A DNA stretch of 57,337 nt from an uncultured Candidatus Poseidoniales archaeon (GCA_905181715.1 CAJIYT010000015.1:1-57337), one strand, 5' to 3'. Counted from the first letter of the stretch, positions 1-10,078 are shown. Translations and numbers: made by a program. The notes: generated by a model from the sequence alone, not told the origin.

Positions 1-88
1 GAGTTCCATTTACTACAGCAGAAAATGGGAAAAGAAACATTAACAAGATTAAGATAAATGAATTGGCCTTACATCCCATCATAACCAT
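1..88 (-). CDS. N-terminal fragment of a secreted protein, cut by the left window edge
   Basis: Only the first 29 codons are visible, reading leftward from ATG at 88 (further ATGs at 82 and 79). The frame stays open to the window edge, and an in-frame TAA lies upstream at 104-106. The peptide is a typical signal sequence: a short start with one Lys, a long hydrophobic run (FILILLMFLFPF) and a small-residue region SAVVNG. It is therefore most likely the start of another exported protein in the same leftward series as the 771-residue protein to its right. Nothing can be said about the mature domain. The start is uncertain among the three ATGs. Confidence 0.6.
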   Translation of the reverse strand, partial: MVMMGCKANSFILILLMFLFPFSAVVNGT

Positions 89-183
89 GCCATGAAGAGA
101 TTCTTATTCAATACTTTCTAATTTCAAACTTCCGGAATGTGGAACTTTTTCATTGTATCTGGCAGGGCCAAAATCGTAGGTGA

Positions 184-197
184 GGATAGCGCTATCC
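184..197. repeat. 14-base perfect palindrome in the gap after the 771-residue gene
   Basis: GGATAGC followed directly by GCTATCC. It lies 31 bases past the stop of the leftward gene ending at 229 and about 95 bases before the next leftward start at 88. No U-run follows on the minus strand, so it is not a classic terminator. It belongs to the set of post-stop inverted repeats described in the findings. The rest of the 89-228 gap shows no other recognisable feature. Confidence 0.5.
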
Positions 198-228
198 GCC
201 TTGCTATAATTTTACACGATTATTGTAA

Positions 229-2544
229 TTAGTACCTTGGCGGTTGTGCATAACCAGTTGGTGATGTCGGATCATATTCTGGAATCCCTGCAGGTGGAAG
301 AGGTGGTGGGGGGATTAGAGTAGCGGTTGGATTAGCGATTGGAAGAGGTTCATTGAAAGAACTCCATTCCTCATCTTTCTTTCCGCCACGTTTGAGGAGT
401 AGACCTAGGCAAGCCAATGCCAGAATCAATGCCAAAGTAGAAACCCATCCAGAGGCAGAATCAAGAGAATCTGCGACCGAACTAAATGACCCACTAACGC
501 CTGTTGCATCGTCATCAGATCGAATCTCGACAGGGATATAAGTCGTGATTCCACCGAAGCTAATTCCCAATAGATATGAACCACTTACAAGGTAACTTGG
601 CACTGTGTATTCTATTGAACCACTTGCATCGCTAACAATCCCAAGCATATCTGAATCGGCAACTCCCATAATATCTCCAGTCCACTGAAGTGGATATTCA
701 ATTGGAACAGTGGGGTCCATGGTAGATAGAACATATGATATGGCAACTGTTTCACCAGCAATTAAAACCTCATTTGGAGGTGTAACCATCATACTAAAGC
801 CATTTAATCTGTATAAACGATAGTTGTCACTATCGGTTTGACCCGATGAATCAATAACCATTACACCAATATCCAAAGAGGAAAAATCTTGAGATTCTCT
901 CTCAGGTACTGTAAAGGAAAAACCACCTTGAGAATCTGCTGCAAACTTAAACTGTCCATCTATTTCCAAATCATAAACGCTCCAAAATACAACAACATCT
1001 CCAGTCATATCCTTGGCATCGATTCTCATTACTACATCATCACCAGGCAACCAATTAGCGGTATCAGGATAGATATTGATTTCTGGATCTATCACTCTAA
1101 TCTCATGTTCCGTATAATCAGAACTTCCAGTCTCATTCTTTGCACTTACAAATAGACTAATCGAATTAGCACCAGCTCTCATCTCTTCAGGGATAGTCAT
1201 TAAAACAATCAATTCACCCTGATCATCACTTTGCTGAATATTCCATTCACTTCTATCATCAATACCACCATCGCTTGTTCTGATAGTGTGGTGATGTACC
1301 CATATTCCTGGCAGTGGATTACCGGCCAAATCATATGTATTAATCGTTAATCTGATTTCTTCACCAGGTTTGCTACTAGTGCTAGGGCCATCGATTGCCA
1401 ATTCGATACCTACTCCATTGAGAGGTTCAGAACCATCTTCACTAAGATAAATCGGTTGACTTGTACTGGCCTCTTCACTAGAGGCGGCGTCGGTCCAATA
1501 AACTACAATTTTAGCAGATCCTGCCTTTAAATTCACATCATCTGCAGTTAGCAGAAGTGAAACAAACCCATTACTATCGCACACAATATCGCTAGACTGA
1601 CCTGGAAGATTAGATGAAACCGAAACTGGTGTTTCATATTCTCCTTGTTCCAATTTTACTGTCAATGGTAGATTTGCCGCAGGCATCGTTTCCCATGACC
1701 ACTGATTGAGAGTTCTTTTGCAGTTGATTTGGAGGACAAAGTCCGAGTTTATACTTATTACCTCATCATATGATGGCATGGATATTTCTACTAATAAGTG
1801 CCCAATTTGTATAACTCTGCCGACCTCTGAAAATTGCTGTGAACCAGAGGAGTCATTTGCATAAAAGGTGATTTCTAATGAAGACCCAGGATCTAGGTTA
1901 GACGGTAATAATACCCCGAATTGATTTTGCGAATCGGGAGTTAAAATTCCACTTTTTCTTTGAGTTTCAGTTATAATATCACCCCACATAGTTGTTTCCG
2001 TTCCTCGAGTTTCGTATGTGATCGTCCAACCGGCTGTATCTGGAGTTTCCGGACTCCCATCAACCGGGCTACTTACTGTAGCCCATACGACAAGTGTATC
2101 ACCGGGGAGTAGGACTTCATTGTTCACTTCCATATCGATTTGATAACGAATGACGTTCAATCCTCTACACATCGGCGAACCTAATTCACTATCAGATTCC
2201 TCAACACAAATTTGATAATAGCCAGTCGGAATGGATTGTGGTACCATCCATGAATAAGTGATCACCCCTTCTTCAGCATCATCATCTAGATTTTGAGCGA
2301 TTGCATATGTCTCGCCAGTACTCGACTCTGCCCTAATATTATAACCAGTAGTTTTCTGATTATCATAATATTGATAGCCAGTGACATAGGCTTCAATCTC
2401 AACGGTCTCTCCTGTCCCGACTTCATATGAAGAAAGTGAAACAGAGTAAGCATTGCGTCCTGAATCACCTGCACTCACCGAGGTGGGAAGTATGCTAAAA
2501 ACCAAAAGCAAGATCAGAAAAAGAGATTTACTATTATTATTCAT
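229..2544 (-). CDS. Secreted, membrane-anchored protein with Ig-like (macroglobulin-type) domains
   Basis: The 771-residue protein has an N-terminal signal peptide (about residues 1-25, hydrophobic core LFLILLLVFSILP then SVSAG). A long beta-rich ectodomain follows, with repeated motifs of the kind 'PGDTLVVWA', 'PGEEIRLTI', 'PGDDVVMRI' and 'AGETVAISY', typical of tandem Ig-like or alpha-2-macroglobulin MG-like domains. A single transmembrane helix sits near residues 705-722, then a basic stop-transfer stretch (KRGGKK) and a Pro-rich cytosolic tail ending GYAQPPRY. It is probably a cell-surface protein facing outward; ligand and function are unknown. The tail resembles that of the giant protein at the right end of the window. 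ATG at 2544 directly precedes the signal peptide. Confidence 0.75.
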   Translation of the reverse strand: MNNNSKSLFLILLLVFSILPTSVSAGDSGRNAYSVSLSSYEVGTGETVEIEAYVTGYQYYDNQKTTGYNIRAESSTGETYAIAQNLDDDAEEGVITYSWMVPQSIPTGYYQICVEESDSELGSPMCRGLNVIRYQIDMEVNNEVLLPGDTLVVWATVSSPVDGSPETPDTAGWTITYETRGTETTMWGDIITETQRKSGILTPDSQNQFGVLLPSNLDPGSSLEITFYANDSSGSQQFSEVGRVIQIGHLLVEISMPSYDEVISINSDFVLQINCKRTLNQWSWETMPAANLPLTVKLEQGEYETPVSVSSNLPGQSSDIVCDSNGFVSLLLTADDVNLKAGSAKIVVYWTDAASSEEASTSQPIYLSEDGSEPLNGVGIELAIDGPSTSSKPGEEIRLTINTYDLAGNPLPGIWVHHHTIRTSDGGIDDRSEWNIQQSDDQGELIVLMTIPEEMRAGANSISLFVSAKNETGSSDYTEHEIRVIDPEINIYPDTANWLPGDDVVMRIDAKDMTGDVVVFWSVYDLEIDGQFKFAADSQGGFSFTVPERESQDFSSLDIGVMVIDSSGQTDSDNYRLYRLNGFSMMVTPPNEVLIAGETVAISYVLSTMDPTVPIEYPLQWTGDIMGVADSDMLGIVSDASGSIEYTVPSYLVSGSYLLGISFGGITTYIPVEIRSDDDATGVSGSFSSVADSLDSASGWVSTLALILALACLGLLLKRGGKKDEEWSSFNEPLPIANPTATLIPPPPLPPAGIPEYDPTSPTGYAQPPRY

Positions 2545-2626
2545 GGCACCACGTAGTGTGAATTACCTTTTGTATCTTTTGATAAATCCATAGATTCACA
2601 GAATATTTATTGATCTGGGAAATTGC

Positions 2627-2638
2627 GGACTATAGTCC
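2627..2638. repeat. 12-base perfect palindrome between two leftward genes
   Basis: GGACTATAGTCC, 11 bases beyond the stop of the leftward 199-residue gene (ends 2650) and 83 bases before the start of the next gene (2544). Could be a transcript-end hairpin or an operator. AT-rich stretches that could serve as a TATA box for the downstream gene lie between it and the ATG. Confidence 0.45.
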
Positions 2639-2649
2639 AATTATGCAAA

Positions 2650-3249
2650 TCACAGTATTTTAGTCGCAAGAATGCCAATTTCTATTGCGGCTAGAATTAC
2701 CAATAATAAAACGCCAAAAGAGATGTCAGCCGATGATTGAATATCAAAGTAGCCGCTGAAAGGTGTTCCGGACTCATCATTTTCCCCGCCACCTCCGAAT
2801 GGTGGTGGTAAACCATTATCATCATCGTCACCACCATCGCCGGTTCCTTTGGGACCACCAACCATCACGTGAACATCTTGACCATCTGGTTGCCAGTTGA
2901 ATGTGTCACCAGAGCCGGGCCCTCCTGCTATGAAAGTGATCTCATTACCATTCGGACAGGCGACGACATCAGCTCCTTCGACATTCACGCTTTTGCTCAT
3001 CTTTTCATATTCTTCAGCACTTATTATACCGAGCCAAATAGTTGAATCACTCCATGTTAGCGTGACGTCGATATCTATCATTGAACCAGAAGCCGGTACC
3101 GCAAGAGGTTCGCTTTTCACTGCACAAACATCTGCACTTGGCTTGGGGATGTCAGAGAAAACCTCTTCCGATGTGTATCCAATTAGGCCACCTAGTAGCA
3201 ATATGCCGATTACAACACTTGCGATTGGTTGCCAGCCGGCCATGCTCAT
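2650..3249 (-). CDS. Small protein with two transmembrane segments and an acidic/Gly-rich linker
   Basis: The 199-residue product has a hydrophobic segment near the N-terminus (PIASVVIGILLLGGLIGY, signal anchor or uncleaved signal) and a second at the C-terminus (FGVLLLVILAAIEIGILAT). The middle is an extracytoplasmic beta-rich region with two cysteines about 60 residues apart, then a Gly/Asp-rich linker (GDGGDDDDNG, then Pro and Gly runs). I recognise no family. The start may be ATG 3249 or ATG 3243. It is divergent from dinB, with about 75 bases between starts, and lies directly upstream of the 771-residue surface protein, so the two may be co-expressed. Confidence 0.65.
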   Translation of the reverse strand: MSMAGWQPIASVVIGILLLGGLIGYTSEEVFSDIPKPSADVCAVKSEPLAVPASGSMIDIDVTLTWSDSTIWLGIISAEEYEKMSKSVNVEGADVVACPNGNEITFIAGGPGSGDTFNWQPDGQDVHVMVGGPKGTGDGGDDDDNGLPPPFGGGGENDESGTPFSGYFDIQSSADISFGVLLLVILAAIEIGILATKIL

Positions 3250-3323
3250 TCCATCTGGTCGCCTTTGATGAAGTCATGCCCATGAGGGTGATATTGATGA
3301 AGCGCTGCCAACATGACTTGCAT

Positions 3324-4427
3324 ATGGGGTCGAGGATAATCATCCACTGTGACCTCGATGCTTTCTTTGCCGCTGTTGAAATTCTTCATCATAACCTCGA
3401 CCCGTCGATTCCTTTGATAATTGGTTCAGACCCACAACAAGGGCGTGGTAGAGGTATAGTGTCGACTTGTAATTACGCAGCTCGAGATTTTGGTATTCGT
3501 TCTGCAATGCCGATTACTGAGGCTTGGCGTCGATGCCCAGGTTCTCCTATTGGTGATGCCGTATACATGCGTGGTACCCGCGGCCTTTACAGCAGAGCCA
3601 GCCGCAAAGTGATGGCTATTTTACGTCCATTTGCCGCTAAATTCGAACCGGCTTCAATCGATGAAGCCTATCTCGATGTCACTGAATATTGTGCTGGTGA
3701 TTGGGATGCAGCCTTGGCATTGGCTAGAAAGATGAAACTTAGCATCGAAGAGGAGTTGGGCCTATCAGCTTCATTTGGAATAGGCTCGACTAGAATCTTG
3801 GCCAAGATGGGTAGTGAGGAGAATAAACCCGGTGGTATTCATCGAACTATGCCCAATGAGATTCACACATTCTTTGCCGACAGATCATTACGGCAAATCC
3901 CCGGAATCGGTCCAAAAACTGCTACTCGTTTGTCAGAATGGGGTTTGGAGACGATGACTGATGCACTCGGAGTCGGTGAATTATCGCTTGCTAGGTTCAC
4001 CAATGAGAGGTTCGCCGCATGGTTATCACAAGTTGTTGAAGGCGAGACCAGCGATGAGATATCGGTACTTCGTAGCCGTAAATCCATCTCAAAGGAGCAC
4101 ACCTTCTCGCAAGATCAACGTGATATTGAAGTTGTTTTAGAACGACTAGAGGAATTGGTAACTATGGTTTTGAAGCGTGCTAAGATTATGGGTGTAAGTG
4201 GACGCCTTGCTGAGGTCAAGATACGCTATCGCGGCTTTGAGACGCACTCGCATCAAAGAGCATTGACTGTAGCCATGGATGAAGAGAGTGTCTTCCAGCG
4301 CAGCGCTTTGCGCTTATTCGCAGAGCAGGTCGAATACGATAGGCCAATTCGATTAATAGGTTTCAAAATGGGTAATCTTGAAGTGCATGATTCTAGGCAA
4401 ATCACCCTCGACCTCGAAGAGGAATGA
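3324..4427 (+). CDS. dinB: DNA polymerase IV (Y-family translesion polymerase)
   Basis: The 367-residue product matches the Y-family length. It opens with the palm motif HCDLDAFFAAVE (metal-binding Asp near residue 10), then the finger region with RSAMPITEAWRRCP. The second catalytic acidic pair is in SIDEAYLDV (about residues 111-119). A helix-hairpin-helix thumb follows (LRQIPGIGPKTATRL), then a little-finger domain. It copies past damaged bases. The frame is open further upstream, but ATG 3324 gives the canonical N-terminus; ATGs at 3282 and 3297 would add residues not seen in the family. The gene converges on valS with three bases between stop codons. The extreme C-terminus ends ITLDLEEE and lacks an obvious QxxLF-type PCNA-binding box. 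Confidence 0.93.
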   Translation: MGSRIIIHCDLDAFFAAVEILHHNLDPSIPLIIGSDPQQGRGRGIVSTCNYAARDFGIRSAMPITEAWRRCPGSPIGDAVYMRGTRGLYSRASRKVMAILRPFAAKFEPASIDEAYLDVTEYCAGDWDAALALARKMKLSIEEELGLSASFGIGSTRILAKMGSEENKPGGIHRTMPNEIHTFFADRSLRQIPGIGPKTATRLSEWGLETMTDALGVGELSLARFTNERFAAWLSQVVEGETSDEISVLRSRKSISKEHTFSQDQRDIEVVLERLEELVTMVLKRAKIMGVSGRLAEVKIRYRGFETHSHQRALTVAMDEESVFQRSALRLFAEQVEYDRPIRLIGFKMGNLEVHDSRQITLDLEEE

Positions 4428-4430
4428 TCC

Positions 4431-6899
4431 TCACTCAAGGTGATGCATAGCGGTTAATATATTCGTAAAATCCTCAAGGTTAGAGGGAATAGTAATACCT
4501 TCTACTTCTGATTTCAAGGAGAGACCTTTGTCTTTCTTGGCTTTCCATACCATACTGTTGAACTCTTTTAGCGAATCACTTAATTCGGTCAAGTCACCCT
4601 CTATCGTTAGTATTTCCGGAAATGAGCGGGCATCGACAGCGCTGGCATTGTATAGGGTTGAGGATATGTGATGGCTGAAGAATGGGCATATTGGGCTAAA
4701 AGCACTCATCAAATCTCTGACGATACGATGAATGGTCCAAGCCGCTCCGACGTCGTCAGCATAGAGTCTCGACTTTGCCATCTCTAGCCAATGACTGGGT
4801 AGGATGCCGGTGGCAAAGGTTTTGATCGCTTGAGTGGCGCGGTAAATATCGATGTCAGACCACGCCTTTTCGACAATTGTCATCATTTTTGCGAATTCAC
4901 TCAAGATCCAACGGTCCTCAATCGCAAGGTCATCAGGCATTGTTTCGAGATCATCTGGGGTCGGAAACATGCTGGCAAAACGAGCGACGTTGAACATCTT
5001 GGTAAGAACTCCAAAGTAGCGCTTTTCAATTTCCTCGGGATTGATGTGGAAGTCATCACCAACTTGAGCATCGCAAGCCTTCCATAGACGGAAACACTCA
5101 CTGCCGATTTTATTGGCTCTAAGGCTTATTGTTTTCTTAGGTCCGCGAACCTTCCATGAACCGGTCTTACCTCCTGCTCCACACTCAAGCACTGAATCAG
5201 CATCGATACCATTACCCAAGGACTTAGACATTTTCCGGCCCCATGGGTCCATTCCTAGACCATCGATCCATACATGTTTGAAACCTGGTTTATCAAGTAG
5301 AAGTGCACTCTTTAGCAAAGTGTAGTATAGCCAAGTTCTGACAATTTCCTTACCTTGAGGTCGCAAGGCTGTCGGAAATGCCTTGTCGAATATTTCAGGT
5401 TGGTTCAGATATCCACTGACGAAGAGATTGGAATTGCTCGAATCCATCCAGGTGTCAAACACCTTTTCTTCGCCACGCAGTTGCCCCATTTCATCCCTTA
5501 GGTCGGTATAATCGCCTAGTAATTCACGACTTTCACGATTTAGTACTTGGCTTCCTTCGGGAGGTTGCTCGCACCATGGTTGGACATATGTCCCTGCAGG
5601 AGGTACGATAATCATCTCACCATTCTCACTATACCAGATTGGGATTTCAGTATGATACCAACGGCGTCGGCTGATAGGCCAATCTATGCTGACATTATCC
5701 ATCCAATCGATTAGGAATTGACGGTTGCGCGGGGGGTGGAATTCGATATCTTCGATTAACTCCTTCATCCGGTCTTGCATATGGGTTTGGCGCACATACC
5801 ATTCTTTGAGAAGTATGATTTCAACTGGATTCTTTCCTCGCTCCGATATTGGGACTTCTTGTTCTCTAGTCTCGATTTTTTCGATTAAATCTGCTTGTTC
5901 AAGTTGCTCAATTGCTTCTTTACGTGCAGCGTAAACCTTCATGCCAGCAAGAGGGCCTGCGATTTCAGTCATACAGCCGTCTAGATCAATCGCTTGGAAT
6001 GGTTTTAGGCCCAAGTCTCTGAACACTGCGACGTCGTTTTGATCACCAAAAGAACAGACCATCAATACTCCACTTCCAAATTCTGATTTGACAGAGGAAT
6101 GAGTCATTATTTCGACACTAGTCTCTCGGTTATTGGTTGTAAGTGGTAACTCGATACGTTTGCCGACCAGGTGTTGGTAGCGCTTGTCCTCTGGATGAAC
6201 AACAACAACCCCACAAGCACAGATTAATTCTGGTCTCGTGGTTGAGATAATTACTGTTTCACCATCCTCTGTGGTCCATCGAACATCCACTAATTTACCA
6301 GTCTTCGTTGTCCTTTCAACCTCAGCATCAGCGATTGTAGTTCCTTCGATTGGGTCATAGATATTCGGTCTTAGATCTTCTATTATCTCGCCACGTTTTA
6401 GCAACTCGACGAAAATACCCTGGGTGACACTGCGGTAATCTGGTGCATCGGTTAGATATTCTCGGGCGAAATCGCAGGAAAGTCCAACCCTTGCAGCAGT
6501 GTTTCGCATGGCTTGAGTATAGGTTTCAATCGTTTCTTTACATAATTGGATAAATTCAGCACGATCATAGGTCTTCATTTTCCGTCCAGTGATGCGCTCA
6601 ACAGTGAATTCGATATTGATGCCGTTTCTATCCACTCCCCATGGGAAGTAAACTTCCTTACCTAGGAGTCTCTGTGAACGAGCGATGACATCTATCATGC
6701 TGTACTGTGCTACAGCTCCTATGTGCCAAGTACCGCTTGGGTATGGTGGTGGAGTGTCGATGACAAAGATTTCCTTACCACTTTCTGGCTTGAAACCGTA
6801 ACGATTGTCATAGGCTTCCTCATCGGCATAATGCTCCTCTTGGATGCGTTTTTCGAGGTCGATAGACCAGCGCTTATCCTCAAGTCGTGCATCGGCCAT
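4431..6899 (-). CDS. valS: Valine--tRNA ligase, archaeal type
   Basis: The 822-residue class I synthetase charges tRNA-Val. The Rossmann entry is PPPYPSGTWHIGAV, where the usual HIGH signature reads HIGA (about residues 55-60). An editing (CP1) domain carries ISTTRPELI. The core continues with DWPISRRRWY and DTWMDSSNSNLFVSGY, and KMSKSLGN sits near residue 555. Between KMSKS and the stem-contact helix is an extra segment of about 30 residues (from CGAGGKTGSWK to GSECFRLWKA), absent from standard bacterial ValS. An anticodon-binding domain follows. DTWMDSS and the archaeal WPISRRR motif favour ValS over IleS or LeuS. The start is ATG 6899 or the in-frame ATG 6911. Divergent from the exporter gene at 7087. 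Confidence 0.9.
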   Translation of the reverse strand: MADARLEDKRWSIDLEKRIQEEHYADEEAYDNRYGFKPESGKEIFVIDTPPPYPSGTWHIGAVAQYSMIDVIARSQRLLGKEVYFPWGVDRNGINIEFTVERITGRKMKTYDRAEFIQLCKETIETYTQAMRNTAARVGLSCDFAREYLTDAPDYRSVTQGIFVELLKRGEIIEDLRPNIYDPIEGTTIADAEVERTTKTGKLVDVRWTTEDGETVIISTTRPELICACGVVVVHPEDKRYQHLVGKRIELPLTTNNRETSVEIMTHSSVKSEFGSGVLMVCSFGDQNDVAVFRDLGLKPFQAIDLDGCMTEIAGPLAGMKVYAARKEAIEQLEQADLIEKIETREQEVPISERGKNPVEIILLKEWYVRQTHMQDRMKELIEDIEFHPPRNRQFLIDWMDNVSIDWPISRRRWYHTEIPIWYSENGEMIIVPPAGTYVQPWCEQPPEGSQVLNRESRELLGDYTDLRDEMGQLRGEEKVFDTWMDSSNSNLFVSGYLNQPEIFDKAFPTALRPQGKEIVRTWLYYTLLKSALLLDKPGFKHVWIDGLGMDPWGRKMSKSLGNGIDADSVLECGAGGKTGSWKVRGPKKTISLRANKIGSECFRLWKACDAQVGDDFHINPEEIEKRYFGVLTKMFNVARFASMFPTPDDLETMPDDLAIEDRWILSEFAKMMTIVEKAWSDIDIYRATQAIKTFATGILPSHWLEMAKSRLYADDVGAAWTIHRIVRDLMSAFSPICPFFSHHISSTLYNASAVDARSFPEILTIEGDLTELSDSLKEFNSMVWKAKKDKGLSLKSEVEGITIPSNLEDFTNILTAMHHLE

Positions 6900-7086
6900 A
6901 TCAATCACCATCGCCCTAGGGGTCCAGAGCGTTTCTCTCGTGTGAGGGCGGACTTTTGAAACCTAGCCAACAAACCTTGCTTGAAAATGTCGAGTGATGG
7001 ATTTCAACCGATTGAAAAGCAGTTGTCATTACAGTTGAAGGGCATGGCTTCAAAAGTGCTTGCATCACCCACAGATTGGTGGAGGC

Positions 7087-10041
7087 ATGTCTAAATCTGG
7101 AGGGGAATCAGGAGATGGCTCAAAGGGCCCCTCTCTCCAACAGAGGTTTCTTTCATTAATCGGCCATGGTCAAGATAGAATTGCCCATGCAGTAAAAGAG
7201 TTTGATACCAAAAAAGCGGTCGATGCGGTTCTTGATGCACCTAAGGAGTTGCAAAGGGAATGGCAACGCCATGGTGCAACAGGAATTCTGACCAAATTTC
7301 CGTTGTCAACTGTAATCATTTGTCTCTTGATGACTTCATTTTTTGTATTTCACAGCGGTTTTCTTGATGGATCATCTTTGAAGGGTGACGATGAACCTTC
7401 ATTGAATGTAAACGGTGATTTAGAGGTTTATTTGCCGGAAGGGTCCACTGTCCTAAACAATATACGTGAAGTAGAAAAGGATTGGTCAACCAATGTGATG
7501 ATTATTTACATTGAATCGCCAGATAATAATATCACTAGTCAGAGAATATTACAGGAGATGGCCCACGTTGAGAATCGGCTAAATCCTCTATTGTCCGATC
7601 CAAGTGATGATGTGATCTATGTTCTATCTCTCTCAACGGTGATAAAAGAGGTTAATTCAAGCGCACCCCGTGTACGTGAAGCTTTCGTCACCGAATTAGG
7701 CGCTTTGGGTTGTCCAAGTGGGGCTACAGATGATTGCCTGTCTGCTCAAATCGCAGAGCAAAGCAATGATGCATTGCAAAATACCGATAGTTTGCTCGGC
7801 GAATATTCAATCCCTTCACAAAATACAATCAATACCATAATCGGAGAGATGTACGAAGATGATGGCTCTCCGACCCCTGGTTTGGATAAGTTGAGCCGTG
7901 ACACCGATGGTGACAACACCTTGGATCGAGCGGTGCTGATTGTCGCAGTTAGCGAGAACCGGCCTGCAAAAGAAATAATTGAAATCACCCAAGGTATGCT
8001 AGATGATATTTCTCTAGAATCAAAACCTTGTAATTACGATAATGACGCAGAGGGCCTGTGCACTTGGAAGGAACTTGGTCTGACCATGACATTGACCGGA
8101 CCAGTCCCCATAACCAATGCAGTCACCGAGTTTTCATTCAAATTATTCTGGCAAATTTTCCCATTAGCTATCGTATTGGTGGCTTGTGGATTATTCGTGT
8201 TCCACTCCGATGTATTGCAAACCGGCTCATGGCGTCCAATTCAAGGATTCAAAGTGGTTGTAATTGCTGGTTTACCTACACTTTGTTCTGTATTCTGGAC
8301 TTTAGGGATAATTGGATGGTTGGATTATGAAGTAACGATGACGGTGATTATTGTTGGTCCGATATTATTGGCACTAGGTGTGTCTTATGGTTTGCATATT
8401 ACCAACCGCTATGCTGAGGAAGATGGAACTAAGGATGAAAAAATGCGTCAATCACTCTCCTCTACAGGTAAGGCAGTATTCCTGTCTGCTATTACTACGG
8501 TCATCGGTTTTGTCTCTTTGACATTCACTCCAATGGCCCCGATTGCCACCGTTGGTTTCGCACTCTCTGGGGGAATTGTCGTAGTTTATCTTTTGACCAT
8601 GGCAATGGTGCCGAATCTCACTCTGCTTCTCGATTTGAGAAAAACAAAACACCCCCCACTTCCTGTATTTGAGGCTGCGGTAAAGATACCAATCAACTAT
8701 TCGCGGATGGTTATTGCGGTTTTCCTATTCTTGATGATTGTCTCCGGGTATTGGGGGCAGCAGAATGTCGAGGAGAATATCGACCTACTAGGTATGGCTC
8801 CTGAAGGTGAGGAACCAGTAATCAAGATGAAACAGTATTCACGAGAATTCAATGCTGGTCAGATTGGTATGGTTTTGGTAGAGGGAAATATCTCTGGTGA
8901 CCTCGATGATAGCGACCCTACCAACGATGACCCAGCGGGACGTCTCAAACAGATAGCGGTACTTGAGAAGAATCTGAATACAGTAGAGCAAACCACTGCT
9001 GTAAGTGTTGTTTTCCTGATGAAATCCGTTGGTATCGGTTTCAATGCTAGTGGTTCTCCAATTTATCAATTGGTCAATCAATCATGGGTTCCCGATGATA
9101 TACGACAAACAGCACAGGTTTTACTCGATCGAGATTTGACTCAAGATGCCACCTTTTGGGATTTCTTGATGACCCCTGAACTCTATGGCTTACCAGGCTC
9201 GACAGCTTCACAGATTTTCTTGCTCGATGTATTCTATGCAAGTCTGACAGATGAGACGCGCGGTCTCTTCGTTTCCTCGGATTTTAAGCGCAATTTAGTT
9301 TATGTTGACATGCCTTTTATTCCCGTGGCTGAAACCGAGGTTGTAGTCAAAAAAGTGAATGAATATGCGGCTTTATCATATGAAGGGAAAATAGAGGTAA
9401 AAGATCTCACAGGAGTCGGAGCAGTTGCAATAGCAGTCAATGAGCTGATAGTCAGTTCACAATGGTCTTCTCTCTTCTTTGCCATCGCTTTAACATTGAT
9501 CACTTTAGCCTTGGTTTTCAAAGACATCAGATTCTCGATTTGGACGACTTCACCTGTGATTGCGACGGTAGCGATGCAATGGCTGGTGATGTGGCAGATG
9601 GATGTACCGTTATCTTTGGTGACGGTTATGATTGGCTCGATTCTAGTGGGAGTAGGTGTTGATTTCTCTATCCACATAGCCAACCGTATCAGAGAATTAG
9701 GAGGCGGTATCGAGGCGATTCGTTCAGCCACTGTCTCTACTGGGATGTCATTATTCGAAGCAGCAACAGTCACCACGCTCGGTATGATTTCCGCTTATCA
9801 AATACCGATTCCCGAGATTAAACCATTCGTCACAGTAATCATAATTCTACTCTGGATCTCAGCGGCTAGTGCCCTATTGTTATTGCCTGCTATTTTCGTC
9901 ACCTTAGAAGAATTTGGAGTTGGTTCAGTCGGCGGTGCTTCAGCAATGGCCAAGCGTTTGGGATTGGCTGGCGCCAAGGACTACAAAGATAGCGATGTCA
10001 TCATAGCTAGTTCTAAGGATGAAATCATCGATGCATGGTGA
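7087..10041 (+). CDS. RND/MMPL-superfamily exporter
   Basis: The 984-residue product has the two-fold RND plan: a cytosolic N-terminal stretch of about 70 residues, TM1, a large extracytoplasmic loop, then a five-helix block (about residues 350-520). The second half repeats this: TM7, a second loop, and a last TM block (about 790-945) with conserved GxxxD-type helix residues (VGVGVDFSIHI near 857). The sterol-sensing-like segment VSYGLHITNRYAEE in the first half matches DFSIHIANRIREL in the second, showing the internal duplication. Expected to export lipids or other hydrophobic cargo by proton antiport; substrate unknown. ATG 7087 follows a GGTGGAGGC stretch; TTG 7060 is an alternative. The 187-base gap to valS holds the divergent promoters, with no clear element. 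Confidence 0.85.
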   Translation: MSKSGGESGDGSKGPSLQQRFLSLIGHGQDRIAHAVKEFDTKKAVDAVLDAPKELQREWQRHGATGILTKFPLSTVIICLLMTSFFVFHSGFLDGSSLKGDDEPSLNVNGDLEVYLPEGSTVLNNIREVEKDWSTNVMIIYIESPDNNITSQRILQEMAHVENRLNPLLSDPSDDVIYVLSLSTVIKEVNSSAPRVREAFVTELGALGCPSGATDDCLSAQIAEQSNDALQNTDSLLGEYSIPSQNTINTIIGEMYEDDGSPTPGLDKLSRDTDGDNTLDRAVLIVAVSENRPAKEIIEITQGMLDDISLESKPCNYDNDAEGLCTWKELGLTMTLTGPVPITNAVTEFSFKLFWQIFPLAIVLVACGLFVFHSDVLQTGSWRPIQGFKVVVIAGLPTLCSVFWTLGIIGWLDYEVTMTVIIVGPILLALGVSYGLHITNRYAEEDGTKDEKMRQSLSSTGKAVFLSAITTVIGFVSLTFTPMAPIATVGFALSGGIVVVYLLTMAMVPNLTLLLDLRKTKHPPLPVFEAAVKIPINYSRMVIAVFLFLMIVSGYWGQQNVEENIDLLGMAPEGEEPVIKMKQYSREFNAGQIGMVLVEGNISGDLDDSDPTNDDPAGRLKQIAVLEKNLNTVEQTTAVSVVFLMKSVGIGFNASGSPIYQLVNQSWVPDDIRQTAQVLLDRDLTQDATFWDFLMTPELYGLPGSTASQIFLLDVFYASLTDETRGLFVSSDFKRNLVYVDMPFIPVAETEVVVKKVNEYAALSYEGKIEVKDLTGVGAVAIAVNELIVSSQWSSLFFAIALTLITLALVFKDIRFSIWTTSPVIATVAMQWLVMWQMDVPLSLVTVMIGSILVGVGVDFSIHIANRIRELGGGIEAIRSATVSTGMSLFEAATVTTLGMISAYQIPIPEIKPFVTVIIILLWISAASALLLLPAIFVTLEEFGVGSVGGASAMAKRLGLAGAKDYKDSDVIIASSKDEIIDAW

Positions 10042-10078
10042 TGAGAGTTTTCAAATGCGAACTTGAACTGCCCGGTAC

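Noticed and set aside
7060..7086. Upstream TTG start for the RND exporter
   Set aside because: ATG at 7087 has a better ribosome-binding stretch and the extra residues add nothing recognisable.
9300..9776. Leftward frame of 158 codons opposite the RND exporter
   Set aside because: Shadow of transmembrane codons in a well-supported gene.
10042..10078. Inverted repeat AGTTttCAA / TTGAACT between the exporter and EVE genes
   Set aside because: The arms need a bulge and are too weak to claim.
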